Both the position numbers and the translations under genes were made by a program. This document shows, piece by piece, positions 1 to 10,300 of a stretch of DNA of 64,000 bases (the first letter of the stretch is position 1; each line of letters starts with the position of its first letter). The notes beneath the pieces are model-generated. The model ran no database searches and had not been told where the DNA came from. It saw only the letters and a program-made list of their open reading frames with translations. Source of the DNA: an uncultured bacterium (lineage in GTDB: Bacteria > Verrucomicrobiota > Kiritimatiellia > CAIKKV01 > CAITUY01); the NCBI GenBank assembly GCA_903895695.1, contig CAITUY010000076.1, positions 1-64,000 of the forward strand, written 5' to 3'.

Positions 1-155
1 CTCGATGCCTCTTCATCCCGAAGGGATAGAGCGCGGCTGATCCCGTCCTCCGAATCCAACCCCGTCCACCCGCGCGTTGCTCGGCCATCCACCCCCTCTA
101 CTCGTCACCCTACTACCCACAGATTCTGTCCAAGAGCCCAAAAAAGGAGACGGCC

Positions 156-1235
156 ATGGATATAGACGCGCTGCTTAAACGCATAGTCGAACGCGGTGCC
201 TCCGACCTCCACTTGAAAGTGGCCACCCCTCCCATACTCCGCATTGACGGGCGGCTTGTCCCGCAGACCGACTTCCAGCCCTGCTCCAAGGAAGATCTGA
301 CTGCCGTCCTCGACAAGGTCACGAATGAGGAGCAACGGACGGCCTTCGCGCAGGTACGCGAACTGGACTGTGCCTATAGCGTGCCAGGCGTGGCGCGTTT
401 CCGCGTCAACGTGCTGCAGCAGCGCGGCACCATGGGGTTCGCCTTCCGACTGGTTCCCTTCAAGATCCCATCCCTCGACGAGCTGGGCCTGCCGGCGATC
501 TGCAAGGACCTCGTGCTCAAACCCCGAGGACTGATCCTGGTGACCGGCCCGACCGGCAGCGGCAAATCAACGACCATGGCGGCCATGATGGACCATCTTA
601 ACCGCACGGCCTCGAAAAACATCATCACCATCGAGGACCCCATCGAGTTCCTCCACAAGGACCAGCGCTGCATCATCAACCAGCGCGACCTCGGCGACGA
701 TACAAAGTCCTTCTCCGCGGCCCTGGTGCACGCCCTGCGCCACGATCCCGATGTCATTGCCGTCGGTGAAATGCGCGACCTGGAGACGATCGCGACCGCC
801 CTGATGGCGGCGGAAACGGGCCACCTCGTTCTTGGCACGCTGCATACGACGGACGCTCCGCAGACAATCGACCGCATCATCGATATCTTCCCCTCCCAAC
901 AACAGCGGCAGATCCGCCTGCAGTTGTCACAGGTGCTGGAGGCCGTGCTGACCCAGGCCTTGCTCCCCCGCGCCGATGGCAAAGGACGGGTGGCCGCCCT
1001 TGAAATACTGATTCCGACGACCGCGGTACGCAACCTCATCCGGGAAGAACGCCTGCACGAGTTGTATGGAGTCATGCAGATTGGCAGCAAGGATGGCATG
1101 GTGACGCTGGATCAGTCGCTCGCCGACCTGGTGCACCGGGGCACGGTCGCCATCGATGTCGCCATGGAAGTAAGCAGCAACCCGAAGCGGTTACGCGCCC
1201 AGGTCGAAGCCGCCATGGCCGGCGGGAGGCCCTAG
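156..1235 (+). CDS. pilT: Type IV pilus retraction ATPase PilT
   Basis: Hexameric cytoplasmic ATPase that powers type IV pilus retraction and twitching motility. The 359-residue product has normal family length. Visible are an N-terminal PAS-like domain starting MDIDALLKRI, the Walker A GPTGSGKS at residues 131-138, the Asp box ITIEDPIE at 157-164, the Walker B region DPDVIAVGEMRD at 197-208, the His box GHLVLGTLHT at 222-231 and the PilT-type retraction motif AVRNLIRE at about 290-297, which separates PilT from the extension ATPase PilB. The ATG is preceded by AGGAG six bases upstream, which fixes the start. No other pilus gene is in the window, so it stands apart from the assembly genes. 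The first 155 bases hold no gene; a short inverted repeat (ATCCC-GAA-GGGAT) sits at 15-27. Confidence 0.95.
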   Translation: MDIDALLKRIVERGASDLHLKVATPPILRIDGRLVPQTDFQPCSKEDLTAVLDKVTNEEQRTAFAQVRELDCAYSVPGVARFRVNVLQQRGTMGFAFRLVPFKIPSLDELGLPAICKDLVLKPRGLILVTGPTGSGKSTTMAAMMDHLNRTASKNIITIEDPIEFLHKDQRCIINQRDLGDDTKSFSAALVHALRHDPDVIAVGEMRDLETIATALMAAETGHLVLGTLHTTDAPQTIDRIIDIFPSQQQRQIRLQLSQVLEAVLTQALLPRADGKGRVAALEILIPTTAVRNLIREERLHELYGVMQIGSKDGMVTLDQSLADLVHRGTVAIDVAMEVSSNPKRLRAQVEAAMAGGRP

Positions 1236-1409
1236 CGCCGCGGAAGAGTGCAATGACAGGCCAACTTGCGTATTGGCTTGTCAAGAGTCGGTGCGGGGCG
1301 CTATGAAGGCACGTCACGGAGACGGGGACACCGTTGGCCGTGTGGCAACGGGGCCGCTCTCGAAGCGGCGCCGTGGCATTCGAAGAGTTTCCCTGAGGAG
1401 AACCGAAAC

Positions 1410-2120
1410 ATGATGCGGAATCTCGCCATGAACGCGTGCGCGCTCGCATTGGCTCTGGTCGCCAACCTCGGGCAGGGGCAGACCGCGCCAGTTGTGATCA
1501 GCGACGAGTATTGCCCGACTAACACCGACATCCGCAGCCTGGACGTCAGTGGCGTGAAACTGGGGATGGCCATCGAACAGGTTCGGGCCATGAACTCCAA
1601 CCTGGTTCAGTCGTCACAGTTTGCCAAGCGCAAGGACATCGACCAACCGGTTGAGGAATATACCATCCTATCGGCCTCGGAGATCCTGCATGGGCGCGAG
1701 CACGTCTGGCCGGGCTGGACGACGGTCGACATCATGTTCACCCGTCCCGAGCTCGGCAGCAAGGCCTGCTCGATGTCTTTCTCGAAGGAAGTCGGGGCCC
1801 TGCCCGACTTGACCGAGTTGGAGAGCCGGCTATGCAAGAAATACGGCCCGTGGTGCCGGAAAAGAGTGACCAAGCAGGACACCGGGGCCGTGACCGTCAA
1901 GTTCACGTGGGGCATGTTCGATAAGCAACAGAACTGCTTTATCGGCACCAGCCCCACCTTGGACGTATGGATGACCCCGGGGCGGTGGACCAACAACGAA
2001 CCGATCTACAAGGTAACATTCAACCTCGACGACCCCAAGTTCAAACGTGCCAACAGCAACGCCGTCGACACCGCGGTGAGCGAACTCAAGGTCAAGTCCG
2101 TGCAAGCCATTCCATTCTAG
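1410..2120 (+). CDS. Secreted protein of unknown function
   Basis: A 236-residue protein with an N-terminal signal peptide (hydrophobic stretch ALALALVANLG, likely cut after GQGQTA or nearby). I do not recognise the family. The mature part has several cysteines (for example in the EYCPTN, KACSMSF, LCKKYGPWC and QNCFIG contexts), as expected for an exported disulfide-bonded protein. The frame stays open upstream to 1266, but the ATG at 1410 is chosen because it has GAGGAG nine bases upstream and starts a clean signal peptide, whereas the upstream extension is arginine-rich and unlike a signal. It ends four bases before the cobQ start, so the two may share a transcript, although no functional link is evident. 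Confidence 0.75.
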   Translation: MMRNLAMNACALALALVANLGQGQTAPVVISDEYCPTNTDIRSLDVSGVKLGMAIEQVRAMNSNLVQSSQFAKRKDIDQPVEEYTILSASEILHGREHVWPGWTTVDIMFTRPELGSKACSMSFSKEVGALPDLTELESRLCKKYGPWCRKRVTKQDTGAVTVKFTWGMFDKQQNCFIGTSPTLDVWMTPGRWTNNEPIYKVTFNLDDPKFKRANSNAVDTAVSELKVKSVQAIPF

Positions 2121-2124
2121 TCCG

Positions 2125-3522
2125 GTGCCTGCCACACCCCTAATGGTCATGGGCTGCACGAGCGACGCCGGGAAGTCGTTCCTGGTCGCGGCCCTTTGCC
2201 GGCACTACGCCAACCGCGGCCTGCGTGTCGCGCCGTTCAAGGCGCAGAACATGAGCAACAACGCCGCCGTCACACCTGACGGCTTGGAGATCGGCCGGGC
2301 CCAATACCTGCAAGCCCTTGCAGCCCGCACGGTGCCGCAAGCCCGCATGAACCCCCTGCTGCTCAAGCCCAGCGCCGATACATTCAGCCAGGTGATCGTC
2401 ATGGGCCGGTACGATGCCGCGATTTCGGCCCTTCCGTGGATGAGCCGCAAGGCGAGCCTTTGGCCCGTGGTCTGCGACGCGTTGCACAGTCTGCTCACCG
2501 ATTTCGAGCAGGTCGTGATTGAAGGGGCGGGCAGTCCGGCCGAGATCAACCTGCGGGCCGGCGACATCGTCAATATGAGCGTCGCTTTGGAATGCGGTGC
2601 TGACGTCTACCTGGTAGCCGACATCGACCGCGGCGGCGCCTTTGCCCACCTGCTCGGCACCTGGATGTGCCTGGCACCGGACGAACGCGCCCGTATCAAG
2701 GGGTTTGTGCTTAATAAATTCAGGGGGGACCAGGCCTTGCTCGGCAACGCGATGGATTGGCTCCACGAGAAGACCGGCATACCGACCGTCGCGATCATCC
2801 CCATGATTCGTCATAGCCTGCCCGAGGAGGATACCCTGCATCACCGCGGCCGATACCTGGCCGGTCATGTCAACATCGCCTTGCTTGCCTACCCGTATGC
2901 CAGCAACCTCGATGAATTCGACCCGCTCTTCCACGAGCCCGGCGTGTCCGTCGTTCCGCTCCGCGATCGCGCCCCCCTGGGGACCTTTCAAGCCATCATC
3001 CTCCCCGGCAGCAAGAATACGGCGGAAAGCCTGCGTTACCTTGAGAAGACCGGCCTGGCTGCCGAGGTACTCACCGCGGCAGCCGGCGGCACGCCTATCC
3101 TCGGGGTTTGCGGAGGCATGCAGCTTTTGGGCCGGCAGATCGCCGACCCGCACGGCCTGGAAAGCGGCGACATTCAAGGACTCGGCTTGCTCGACGTCAC
3201 CACCACGCTGTCCATCGATAAGACGACGTGCCAGCGCCAGGTGCGCTGGCTGGAGGGCGGGCTGGTGACGGGTTATGAAATTCACCATGGCCGGACACAC
3301 GCCGGCCCCAAAGCCTCCGCGCTGCTGGACGACGGCTTGGGCTGGCAGCAGGGCAACATCATGGGCGTGTACCTGCACGGGCTGCTCGAGAACACGGCCT
3401 ATCGGCAGCGCTTCCTCGAGCGGCTGGGTTGGCAGGGCCAGGCCACCGACTGGCGTGCCCGCCTTGATGCCGAGCTCGACCGCGTCGCTGCGCTCGTCGC
3501 GGCCACGGGCTGGCCGGCCTGA
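2125..3522 (+). CDS. cobQ: Cobyric acid synthase CobQ/CbiP
   Basis: Glutamine- and ATP-dependent amidation of adenosylcobyrinic acid a,c-diamide at four carboxylates to give cobyric acid in cobalamin synthesis; cytoplasmic. The N-terminal dethiobiotin-synthetase-like domain begins VMGCTSDAGKS with the CobQ signature FKAQNMSNNAAV. The C-terminal class I glutaminase domain has the nucleophile Cys329 in GVCGGMQ and the catalytic His418 in GVYLHGLLEN. The 465 residues are slightly short for the family (about 480-500). The start is GTG at 2125; an ATG at 2143 is a possible alternative, and neither has a clear ribosome-binding site. No other cobalamin gene is in the window, so this is an isolated copy, and it may serve cobinamide salvage or a pathway encoded elsewhere. 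Confidence 0.93.
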   Translation: MPATPLMVMGCTSDAGKSFLVAALCRHYANRGLRVAPFKAQNMSNNAAVTPDGLEIGRAQYLQALAARTVPQARMNPLLLKPSADTFSQVIVMGRYDAAISALPWMSRKASLWPVVCDALHSLLTDFEQVVIEGAGSPAEINLRAGDIVNMSVALECGADVYLVADIDRGGAFAHLLGTWMCLAPDERARIKGFVLNKFRGDQALLGNAMDWLHEKTGIPTVAIIPMIRHSLPEEDTLHHRGRYLAGHVNIALLAYPYASNLDEFDPLFHEPGVSVVPLRDRAPLGTFQAIILPGSKNTAESLRYLEKTGLAAEVLTAAAGGTPILGVCGGMQLLGRQIADPHGLESGDIQGLGLLDVTTTLSIDKTTCQRQVRWLEGGLVTGYEIHHGRTHAGPKASALLDDGLGWQQGNIMGVYLHGLLENTAYRQRFLERLGWQGQATDWRARLDAELDRVAALVAATGWPA

Positions 3523-3544
3523 AACGTCAGGAGCCGACCGGCGA

Positions 3545-3898
3545 TTACGGCTTCTTTGCCGGCGAGGCCGCAGGCACCGCGGGGGCGGGTGCGGGTGCGG
3601 CGGCGGCTGCGGCTGCGGCAGGACCCCGGAATGAAATCCCGTACTTCTTCACAATGGCGGCCGCATCGGCATTACGTCCCGCCAAATCCACCAGATCCTG
3701 CATCATCTGCCGCAAGCGACTCTCGACCGCCGTCGCCTGGGTCAACTGTTCTTGCTGCTGGTCCGCAATCCGTAAGCCTGCCTCATGCTGTTGAACCGCC
3801 ACCGTCAGGTTCCATGTCAGAAAAATAAGGCTGCTGAGTGCGAGCAAGAGAAGAGGCAGAAACGACCCGAAGGCCGGTCGCGGGGTTGGATCGCTCAT
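3545..3898 (-). CDS. Small membrane-anchored coiled-coil protein, copy 2
   Basis: A 117-residue protein with one N-terminal transmembrane segment (FLPLLLLALSSLIFLTW), a glutamine-rich segment predicted to be helical or coiled coil, and a low-complexity Ala/Pro tail. I do not recognise a named family. Its start codon overlaps the stop of the upstream gene by four bases (ATGA), which implies translational coupling. The layout, and the shared motif of a hydrophobic run followed by KYG, match the upstream gene, so the pair looks like a tandem duplication. The topology suggests an inner-membrane anchor with a periplasmic coiled coil. Function unknown. Confidence 0.7.
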   Translation of the reverse strand: MSDPTPRPAFGSFLPLLLLALSSLIFLTWNLTVAVQQHEAGLRIADQQQEQLTQATAVESRLRQMMQDLVDLAGRNADAAAIVKKYGISFRGPAAAAAAAAPAPAPAVPAASPAKKP

Positions 3899-4221
3899 CG
3901 GGGACCCTCCTTGACGGGCTCTTTCTGGGCAGGAGGCGGCACATCCGAAGCCTGCGTACCGGCAGCCACTGTATAGCCGTACTTGACCAGCAACAGCCGC
4001 ATCGGCTCATTGGAGGTAGATGCCCTTCCCATGTCCTGGAGGACGTTATTCGCAATCTGCTGCGCCTGGGAACCGAGGACCCCACTGTTGAGTTGCACCT
4101 GTCGTTCCTGCAGATCCTGCTGCAACTGTTGGTTTGAGCGCGCCATGGCGACCAGCGCTACGCTGAGCCCCAGGCAAAGAACCGACAGGAGCAGCACGGC
4201 GAAGAATTGCCACGATTTCAT
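3895..4221 (-). CDS. Small membrane-anchored coiled-coil protein, copy 1
   Basis: A 108-residue protein: one transmembrane helix near the N terminus (FFAVLLLSVLCLGLSVALVA), then a glutamine-rich helical region, the motif LLLVKYGY, and a Pro/Lys-rich tail. Two adjacent ATG codons compete (4224 and 4221); the second is preferred because a GGGGA motif lies at proper distance from it. It overlaps the next gene by four bases. The downstream product keeps the same order of elements (TM, Q-rich helix, hydrophobic-KYG, Pro-rich end), so the two are probably paralogues. Function unknown. Confidence 0.7.
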   Translation of the reverse strand: MKSWQFFAVLLLSVLCLGLSVALVAMARSNQQLQQDLQERQVQLNSGVLGSQAQQIANNVLQDMGRASTSNEPMRLLLVKYGYTVAAGTQASDVPPPAQKEPVKEGPR

Positions 4222-4369
4222 CATTTCCCCGTTCCCAAGACTACGAAATTGACGCGCCCACACACACCGACCGGCGAAATACTACCTTAACGTCACCCTG
4301 CGGCAAGCTTGCATTACCCGCTTGATAGGCCATCGACGGATTCCGCTTTCCGGTCGGCGGCGCTAGCGG

Positions 4370-7300
4370 TTACCGCGTGGCCCGGATGCGGTAGAGCCGC
4401 ACTGCGCCGCCTGAGCCGGTATCTGTGAAGTTGGTCACTGTGGCCGTGGGCGGCAGGTTCGTGAACAGCGCGCTCCATGTGGCCCCTGTGCCCGCCACAT
4501 CGCGCAGGACTTCCAAGTACTGGGTTGCCGTGGCGCCACCCTCCCATGTAACTCCCACGCCGGCCCCCGATGGCCGAATCGTCAGGATCTTCAGGCACGA
4601 ATCCGCACGCGTCGGGTCAGTGCCGGCGGCGTACTCCTGCCCATCCGTCAGCCCATCGCCGTCCGTGTCCCGATTCGCGTCGAAACCATTGGCCGCAACA
4701 CCAAAATAGTACTGCTTCCACCACTCCGGAACACCCCCCGCAGCACCACCAACAAACGGCGCCGTCAGAGCCGCGGGCGACGCCGCACACCGAAATCCAA
4801 GATCGGCATACCGCGCGAACGGGTCCATCTGGTAACGCGTCGCGCACCGCAACCGGCTGGCCGGATTCACCCACGAACCGCCCCGCAGACTCTTCGTCAG
4901 CCCAGCCGCCGGCCCCACCGGATTCGTCACCGGCCCCGTCAGCGTACTGACGTACCAATCGCCGCACCACTCCCACACATTGCCCGCGATGTCGTACAGC
5001 CCGTAGTGCAGCGTGGGCGGGTACGTCCCGGCCGCGGTTGGCAGGCCCACGTTGGCATTGTAGTTCGCCTGCGTCGCGGCGATCGAATCACCCCACGGAT
5101 ACGCACTGTTCGTCAGCGAATCGCGCATCGCGCATTCATACTCGGCTTCTGTCGCCAGGCGCTTGCCCGCCCAGGTGGCATAAGCGGCGGCCTCATCCCA
5201 CGTCACCATGACCATCGGCAAGCTCGTGTTGGTCGTCCAACCCGCCGACCACGCGGGTGCGTTCGTCGGCATGGCATTCCCCGTGGCCGTGCAAAAGTCC
5301 TGGAACTGCGCCACCGTTACCGGACGCCGATCAATGAAGAACGCGTTCAACGTCACGGAAACACCGCCCGCCCCTTGGTAGATTCCCATCCGGTACGTCT
5401 GCGCCGGAATCAACGCCATGTTGTTCGGCACGTAGATCGCCGTCACGGCAGAGATAGCTCCCGGCACCGGCGCAAGGCCCGTGATGTCAGCCGGGGTCAC
5501 CCAACCCGCAACGGCCAGGAAAGTCACCGTGTACGGCGACCCGGTTGGCGCCAGTGGAGCAGTCACCTCGCCGCTCGCGTGCCAATTGGTATCCGCCCCT
5601 GACGTCACCCGCCACTGGGCACTCGTGCCAACCGCCGGCGGTAGAATCGTGCATTGGATCGTTCCATCCGCAGCGAAAGCCGCATTGACGATGGCTTGGA
5701 CCGGCGCCATCCGGTCAGTGGGCACAGGTCCCATCGGCAGCACCTGGACGTTCAAGCCGTCAGGATTGGCGGTGGCCAGTTGCCAATGCCCGCCGATATT
5801 CCGGTTGAACACAAGCTTCGACCCGTCCCGCGTGAAGGCCGGCCGCTCGTCACTATACGCGTTGTCGACGATCATCGTGTCGTTCGAGCCTGCGGGGCTC
5901 ACGGTCCAGAGCGTCGAATTGCCGGGATTGCTGTAGCCCATCTGGTAGACGATCGTGCGGCCGTCCGGCGAGAACCGGCAGGTGAACACCTTGAAGTCCT
6001 CGCCGTTGCCATGGCTGGTGAGCCTCCGCTCGTTGCTGCCATCCGCATTGATGACGAAAAGATTCTGGGGCCAGGCGTACCAACCCGTCTCGTTGCGTGC
6101 GTAGCAGATCGTCAGGCCATCCGGCGAGTAGGAGGCGAAGTGCTTATCGAAATCGGTGTTGGGCACGACCAGCGCCTGCCCCGTCCCATCCTTGTTGATC
6201 CGGTACAGGTACCCGTCGCGCGTGCTGTTGTCGGAATGGGCAACGTAGACGAGGCTCGTGCCGTCCGGCGCCCAGTTCACGCAACTAAGCCCGAAGGCAG
6301 TGGTACATTGGGCGATCGAATGCTCACCTGCGCCGTTGATGCTCGCGATGCACACTTCCGACGTGCTCCCGGTCCACCGGATGTAAGCAATCTCGGTCGC
6401 GTCAGGCGACACCGCCGGATAGAGCCGGGTGACAGCGTCATTGAACAGGCGCATCTCGCCGGACCCGTCTTCACGGCACCGGTACAAAGTATAAATCCCG
6501 TTCGTGCCGGCGCCGCTGTAGAAAAGCGCGGACGTGCCCAACGCAGCAAAACCCGCGTCACTGGCGCTCACCGTTTGCCGGTTGGTCCCGATCTGACCCG
6601 CAACCCAGTAGTAGTAGCGCTGCAATGGCACGGCCGTAACGTCATCGTACCGGTTGGTGGTGGGGGCCAAACCGCCGGCCACGAGCACGGCTGCCGCCAG
6701 GTTGGTGGAGGTGCCGCGCCACACGCCGTAACCCGTCACTCCGGGCACAGGATCCCAGACCAACGCCACCCTATTCGTATAACCGCCGTCCGTGGCGGCC
6801 AGGCGCTGCGGCGCCGGCAGCAGGGCGTAGGTGTAGCCATTGACCAGGTTGGCAATGCCGTGGCCGCCCGAGCGGTAGACGATCACGTCGCCCGTCACGG
6901 GTGCCCCCGCCGCCCCGGCGGTCACCACGACCTGTGTCACGTTCTGGCTGACAATAGCCGCCGGTATGCCGGCCAGCGTCACGTTGGTGATCTCGTTGGC
7001 GCCGAACCCAAGGGCCGGTCCCCGGATTGTCACCGTGTTCCCGCCGACGAACGGGCCGCTGCTCGGGATGACGGCATCGATGTTACCGGCGAACGTGGCC
7101 GCCACCGTGTGGTTCATAGTCACGTTGCTGAACGTCACGGAGGCCGACACCCAGTTCCCGGAAACGGCACCCCCGATCGATCCGCCATCCACGAGCACGT
7201 CCAGAATGTGACATCCGGAGTCAGGCGTGATCGCGAAGCTCGGATTCGCGCCATTCGTAACGATCGCTCCTGGCGGCGTGATCGAACCGTTCGTGCCTAT

Positions 7301-10300
7301 CGTGGCCGTAATCGTCCAAGTCACTCCCGTGAATGACTCATAAGCGCCCATGTCGACCCGCCCGCCCATCAGGCGCGGATTGCCGTCCAAATCGCTTGCC
7401 CCAATCATCCATGCTTCGTTGGTGCCGGCGTTGATACAGGGCGAGATTGCCTGGAGGCGGAAGTTGCCGTTCGTGGCATCCACAAATTGAGGATTGGTCG
7501 CTCTATTACCAGGACCGCCTGGATCAGGCGTGGTGCACGAGAAGCCGACCGTGCCCATCCACACGTTGTTGGATACTGTGGCGACGTTACCGTAGACAAT
7601 ACAGTTGGTGGCCGTGCCAAGGCAGAGTCCCCCACCGTTGTCCGCCGTGTTTTCCGAAACCGTGCTGCTTCGCAACGTCGAGCTGTACGTTCCGCCGCCC
7701 ATGCTGTTGTGGCTAAAGTTGGTAGCCACGTTCCCGACGACCAGACAGCCCTCCAAGGCCGACGACCATGCCCCGCCGCCGGAACCTGCCCCCATCTGTG
7801 CCGATGCGATATTACCCGCCAATACACATTCGAATAACGTGCAGGAAGCCGCCCCGCCGCCGTTGGCACCATCATAACCCATGATGGCATTACCCGTCAG
7901 ACTGCACCCGTACAATGCGGCGCCGTATGCACCACCGCCGAAGACCCAACCCCCGAAGTTCGACAGCAAATTTCCGGACACTCGGCAATTCCGCAGTGTT
8001 CCACCGAAGGCTCCACCGCCCCTGGACGACGCCTGGTTGGCGGTGATCGTACAGTTGGTGGCCAACGCGCTCGACGCGGCCCACAACCCGCCGCCACTCA
8101 TTTCATTGGTGACGTCCCCGTACCCAAACGTGGCGCCGTTCGTCAACGTGAACCCGTCCAGGATCGCGTTGTTGCCAAGATAGACACACCTAACAGCCGC
8201 GTCTCCCGGCGGATTATGGCCGGCGATCGACGTGACATCCGGGCCGTTGACGCTACGCAATACGATTGCCTTGTTCACCGCCACGCGGTTAGTCAGGCCA
8301 CTGCCCAGCGTCCGGCCGCCGGCGGCATACACGCCGTTGCTGACCAGCACCGTGTCGCCGGCCGTTGCCGCGTCCACGGCGTCCTGCAGGTTCGTCGCAG
8401 CAGTAGCCCACGTTGTGTAAGGCGGCGTTGGCGAGGGGCTTGCAATGCTTACGTAGTGCGTATTGTTTGCCGGATCGGCCGCGGCGGCCGTCTCGTAGGC
8501 CCCGATATCGACCGTTCCCATGGCGATGCGCGGGTTGCCGTCAAGGTCGCTGGCCGCGCCCATCCATGACTCGTTGGTGCCGGCATCCCGGCACGGCGAC
8601 GCCGCTTTCAAGTGGAAGTCGCCCGCCGGGTCGACAAACAGCGGGGTGGCCGCGACGTTGCCCACACCATTAGTTGACAACGGGATCGTGCAACTGAAGC
8701 TGAAGGTCACGTTCCCGCCCCAGTTCGTCTGCAGCGTGCCGCTGGCATTACCGGCCACAATGGAGTTATGGACGGCGACGTTGCCGTTAAAGTTGCCGAT
8801 TCCGCCGATCCCACTGTCATGGCTCACATTGGTCGCGATCGTGCAATTGAGCACGACCCCGCCCGGCGCAAAGACACCCGCGCAATAGTCGGATTCGTTG
8901 CTGACCACCAGGCAATTGCGCAAGGTCCCCGCGTAGAGGGCCACCCCGCCGCCCGTATCCCCGGCCCTATTGCCGCTGATGACGCACCTGTCCACCAGTC
9001 CGTTGGAAAGACTGAGGCCGCCCCCTTGCACGAATTGAGCCCAACCGCGCGTGAGGGTAAACCCTTGCACCACCGCGCCGGGATTCGACACGCGGAGGCA
9101 AGGACTCGTATTCCCGCCGTCAATGACAGTAAGGCCGGGACCGCCGACCCCTACAACTTGTATGCCTTGCGTGACGACCACATTCACGCCGACCGAGTAG
9201 ATGCCGTTGCTCACGAGCACGGTATCGCCAGCCGTGGCCGCATCCAGCGCCGCCTGGATGCTCGTCGCCGCCGTCACCCAGTTCGTGTAGGGATAGACCG
9301 GCGTGGTACTGGCGAGGGCGACGTAGTGAGTGTTACTGGCGGCTTCCGCCACAAGCGTGGTGAAGGTCGAACTCACCGGCGCCCAGACGACGCCCGCCGC
9401 ATTGCTCGCCCAACTTCGGTAGTAGTAGGTGGTGCCCGGTGCCAGGCCGGTGAGGTCACTAGAGGTGCTGCCGACAGTCATTTCGCCCAGTTCGATCTCA
9501 TTCGCCCATCCGATTTCCACGGGTCCGCCGTCGGTTTGCCCCCAGTAGATCCGCACCGTCGTCGTGGTGCCGCCGTCGGAGACCAGGTTCCCGTTCAGCG
9601 TGGCGGTGTTCGTGCCGATGGCGGAAGCGCCGCTGGCGTCATCCACGACCGGCGGCAGCGCCACCGTATATTCGTACGCACCCATGTCCACGATTCCGCC
9701 CGCGATACGCGGATGGCCGTCCAGGTCCTTCGCCGTCGCCATCCAGGGTTGATTGGTCCCGGTATCGATGCACGGCGACGTAGGCTTGAGATGGAAGTTG
9801 CCGCTCGCCGCGTCAACAAACTGTGGGTCGTTGGTGATGTTGCCCGTGCCACCGGTGTCATATGCCGTGCACGAATTGGTGAGGGCGCACGCATTTAAGT
9901 TGCCACTTGAATTGAAATAGACGATACAATTGTTGACCGTGCCGTGGTGGGCGCCCCCGGTGCTGTAGGCGGAGTTGCCGCTGATTGTGCAGTTGTTGAT
10001 CGTGCCGCCTTGCGCGCCGCCACCAATATTCCAGGCGGAGTTGCCTATGATTAAGCAGTTGTTGATCGTGCCGCCTTCCGTGCCCCCGCCACAAGAGGCG
10101 GAGTTGCCACTGATCGTGCAGTAATAGATCTCGCCGCCTCTGACTCCGCCCCCTAAGTTGTTGGCGGAGTTCCCCGCAAGCGTGCAGTTCGAGACCGTTG
10201 CGCCCGACTCACACCAGACTCCGCCCCCGCTTTGCTCCAAGTCCAGATCGCCGCTCGTGCGGGTATGTCCGTTTGTAAGCGCGAATCCGGCCAGCGTCGT

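Noticed and set aside
1..155. End of an upstream gene at the left edge
   Set aside because: No convincing coding frame or family motif; only a short inverted repeat is visible.
2140..3378. A 412-codon minus-strand frame opposite cobQ
   Set aside because: cobQ has conserved catalytic residues throughout, so the antisense frame is a shadow.
5654..7336. A 560-codon plus-strand frame within the giant mosaic gene
   Set aside because: Arg-rich composition and no domain; the minus-strand frame is continuous with repeat signatures.
9940..10150. Near-identical repeats of about 66 bases, resembling a CRISPR-like array
   Set aside because: They are in frame, spacing matches 20-22-residue beta-helix coils, and there are no unique spacers.
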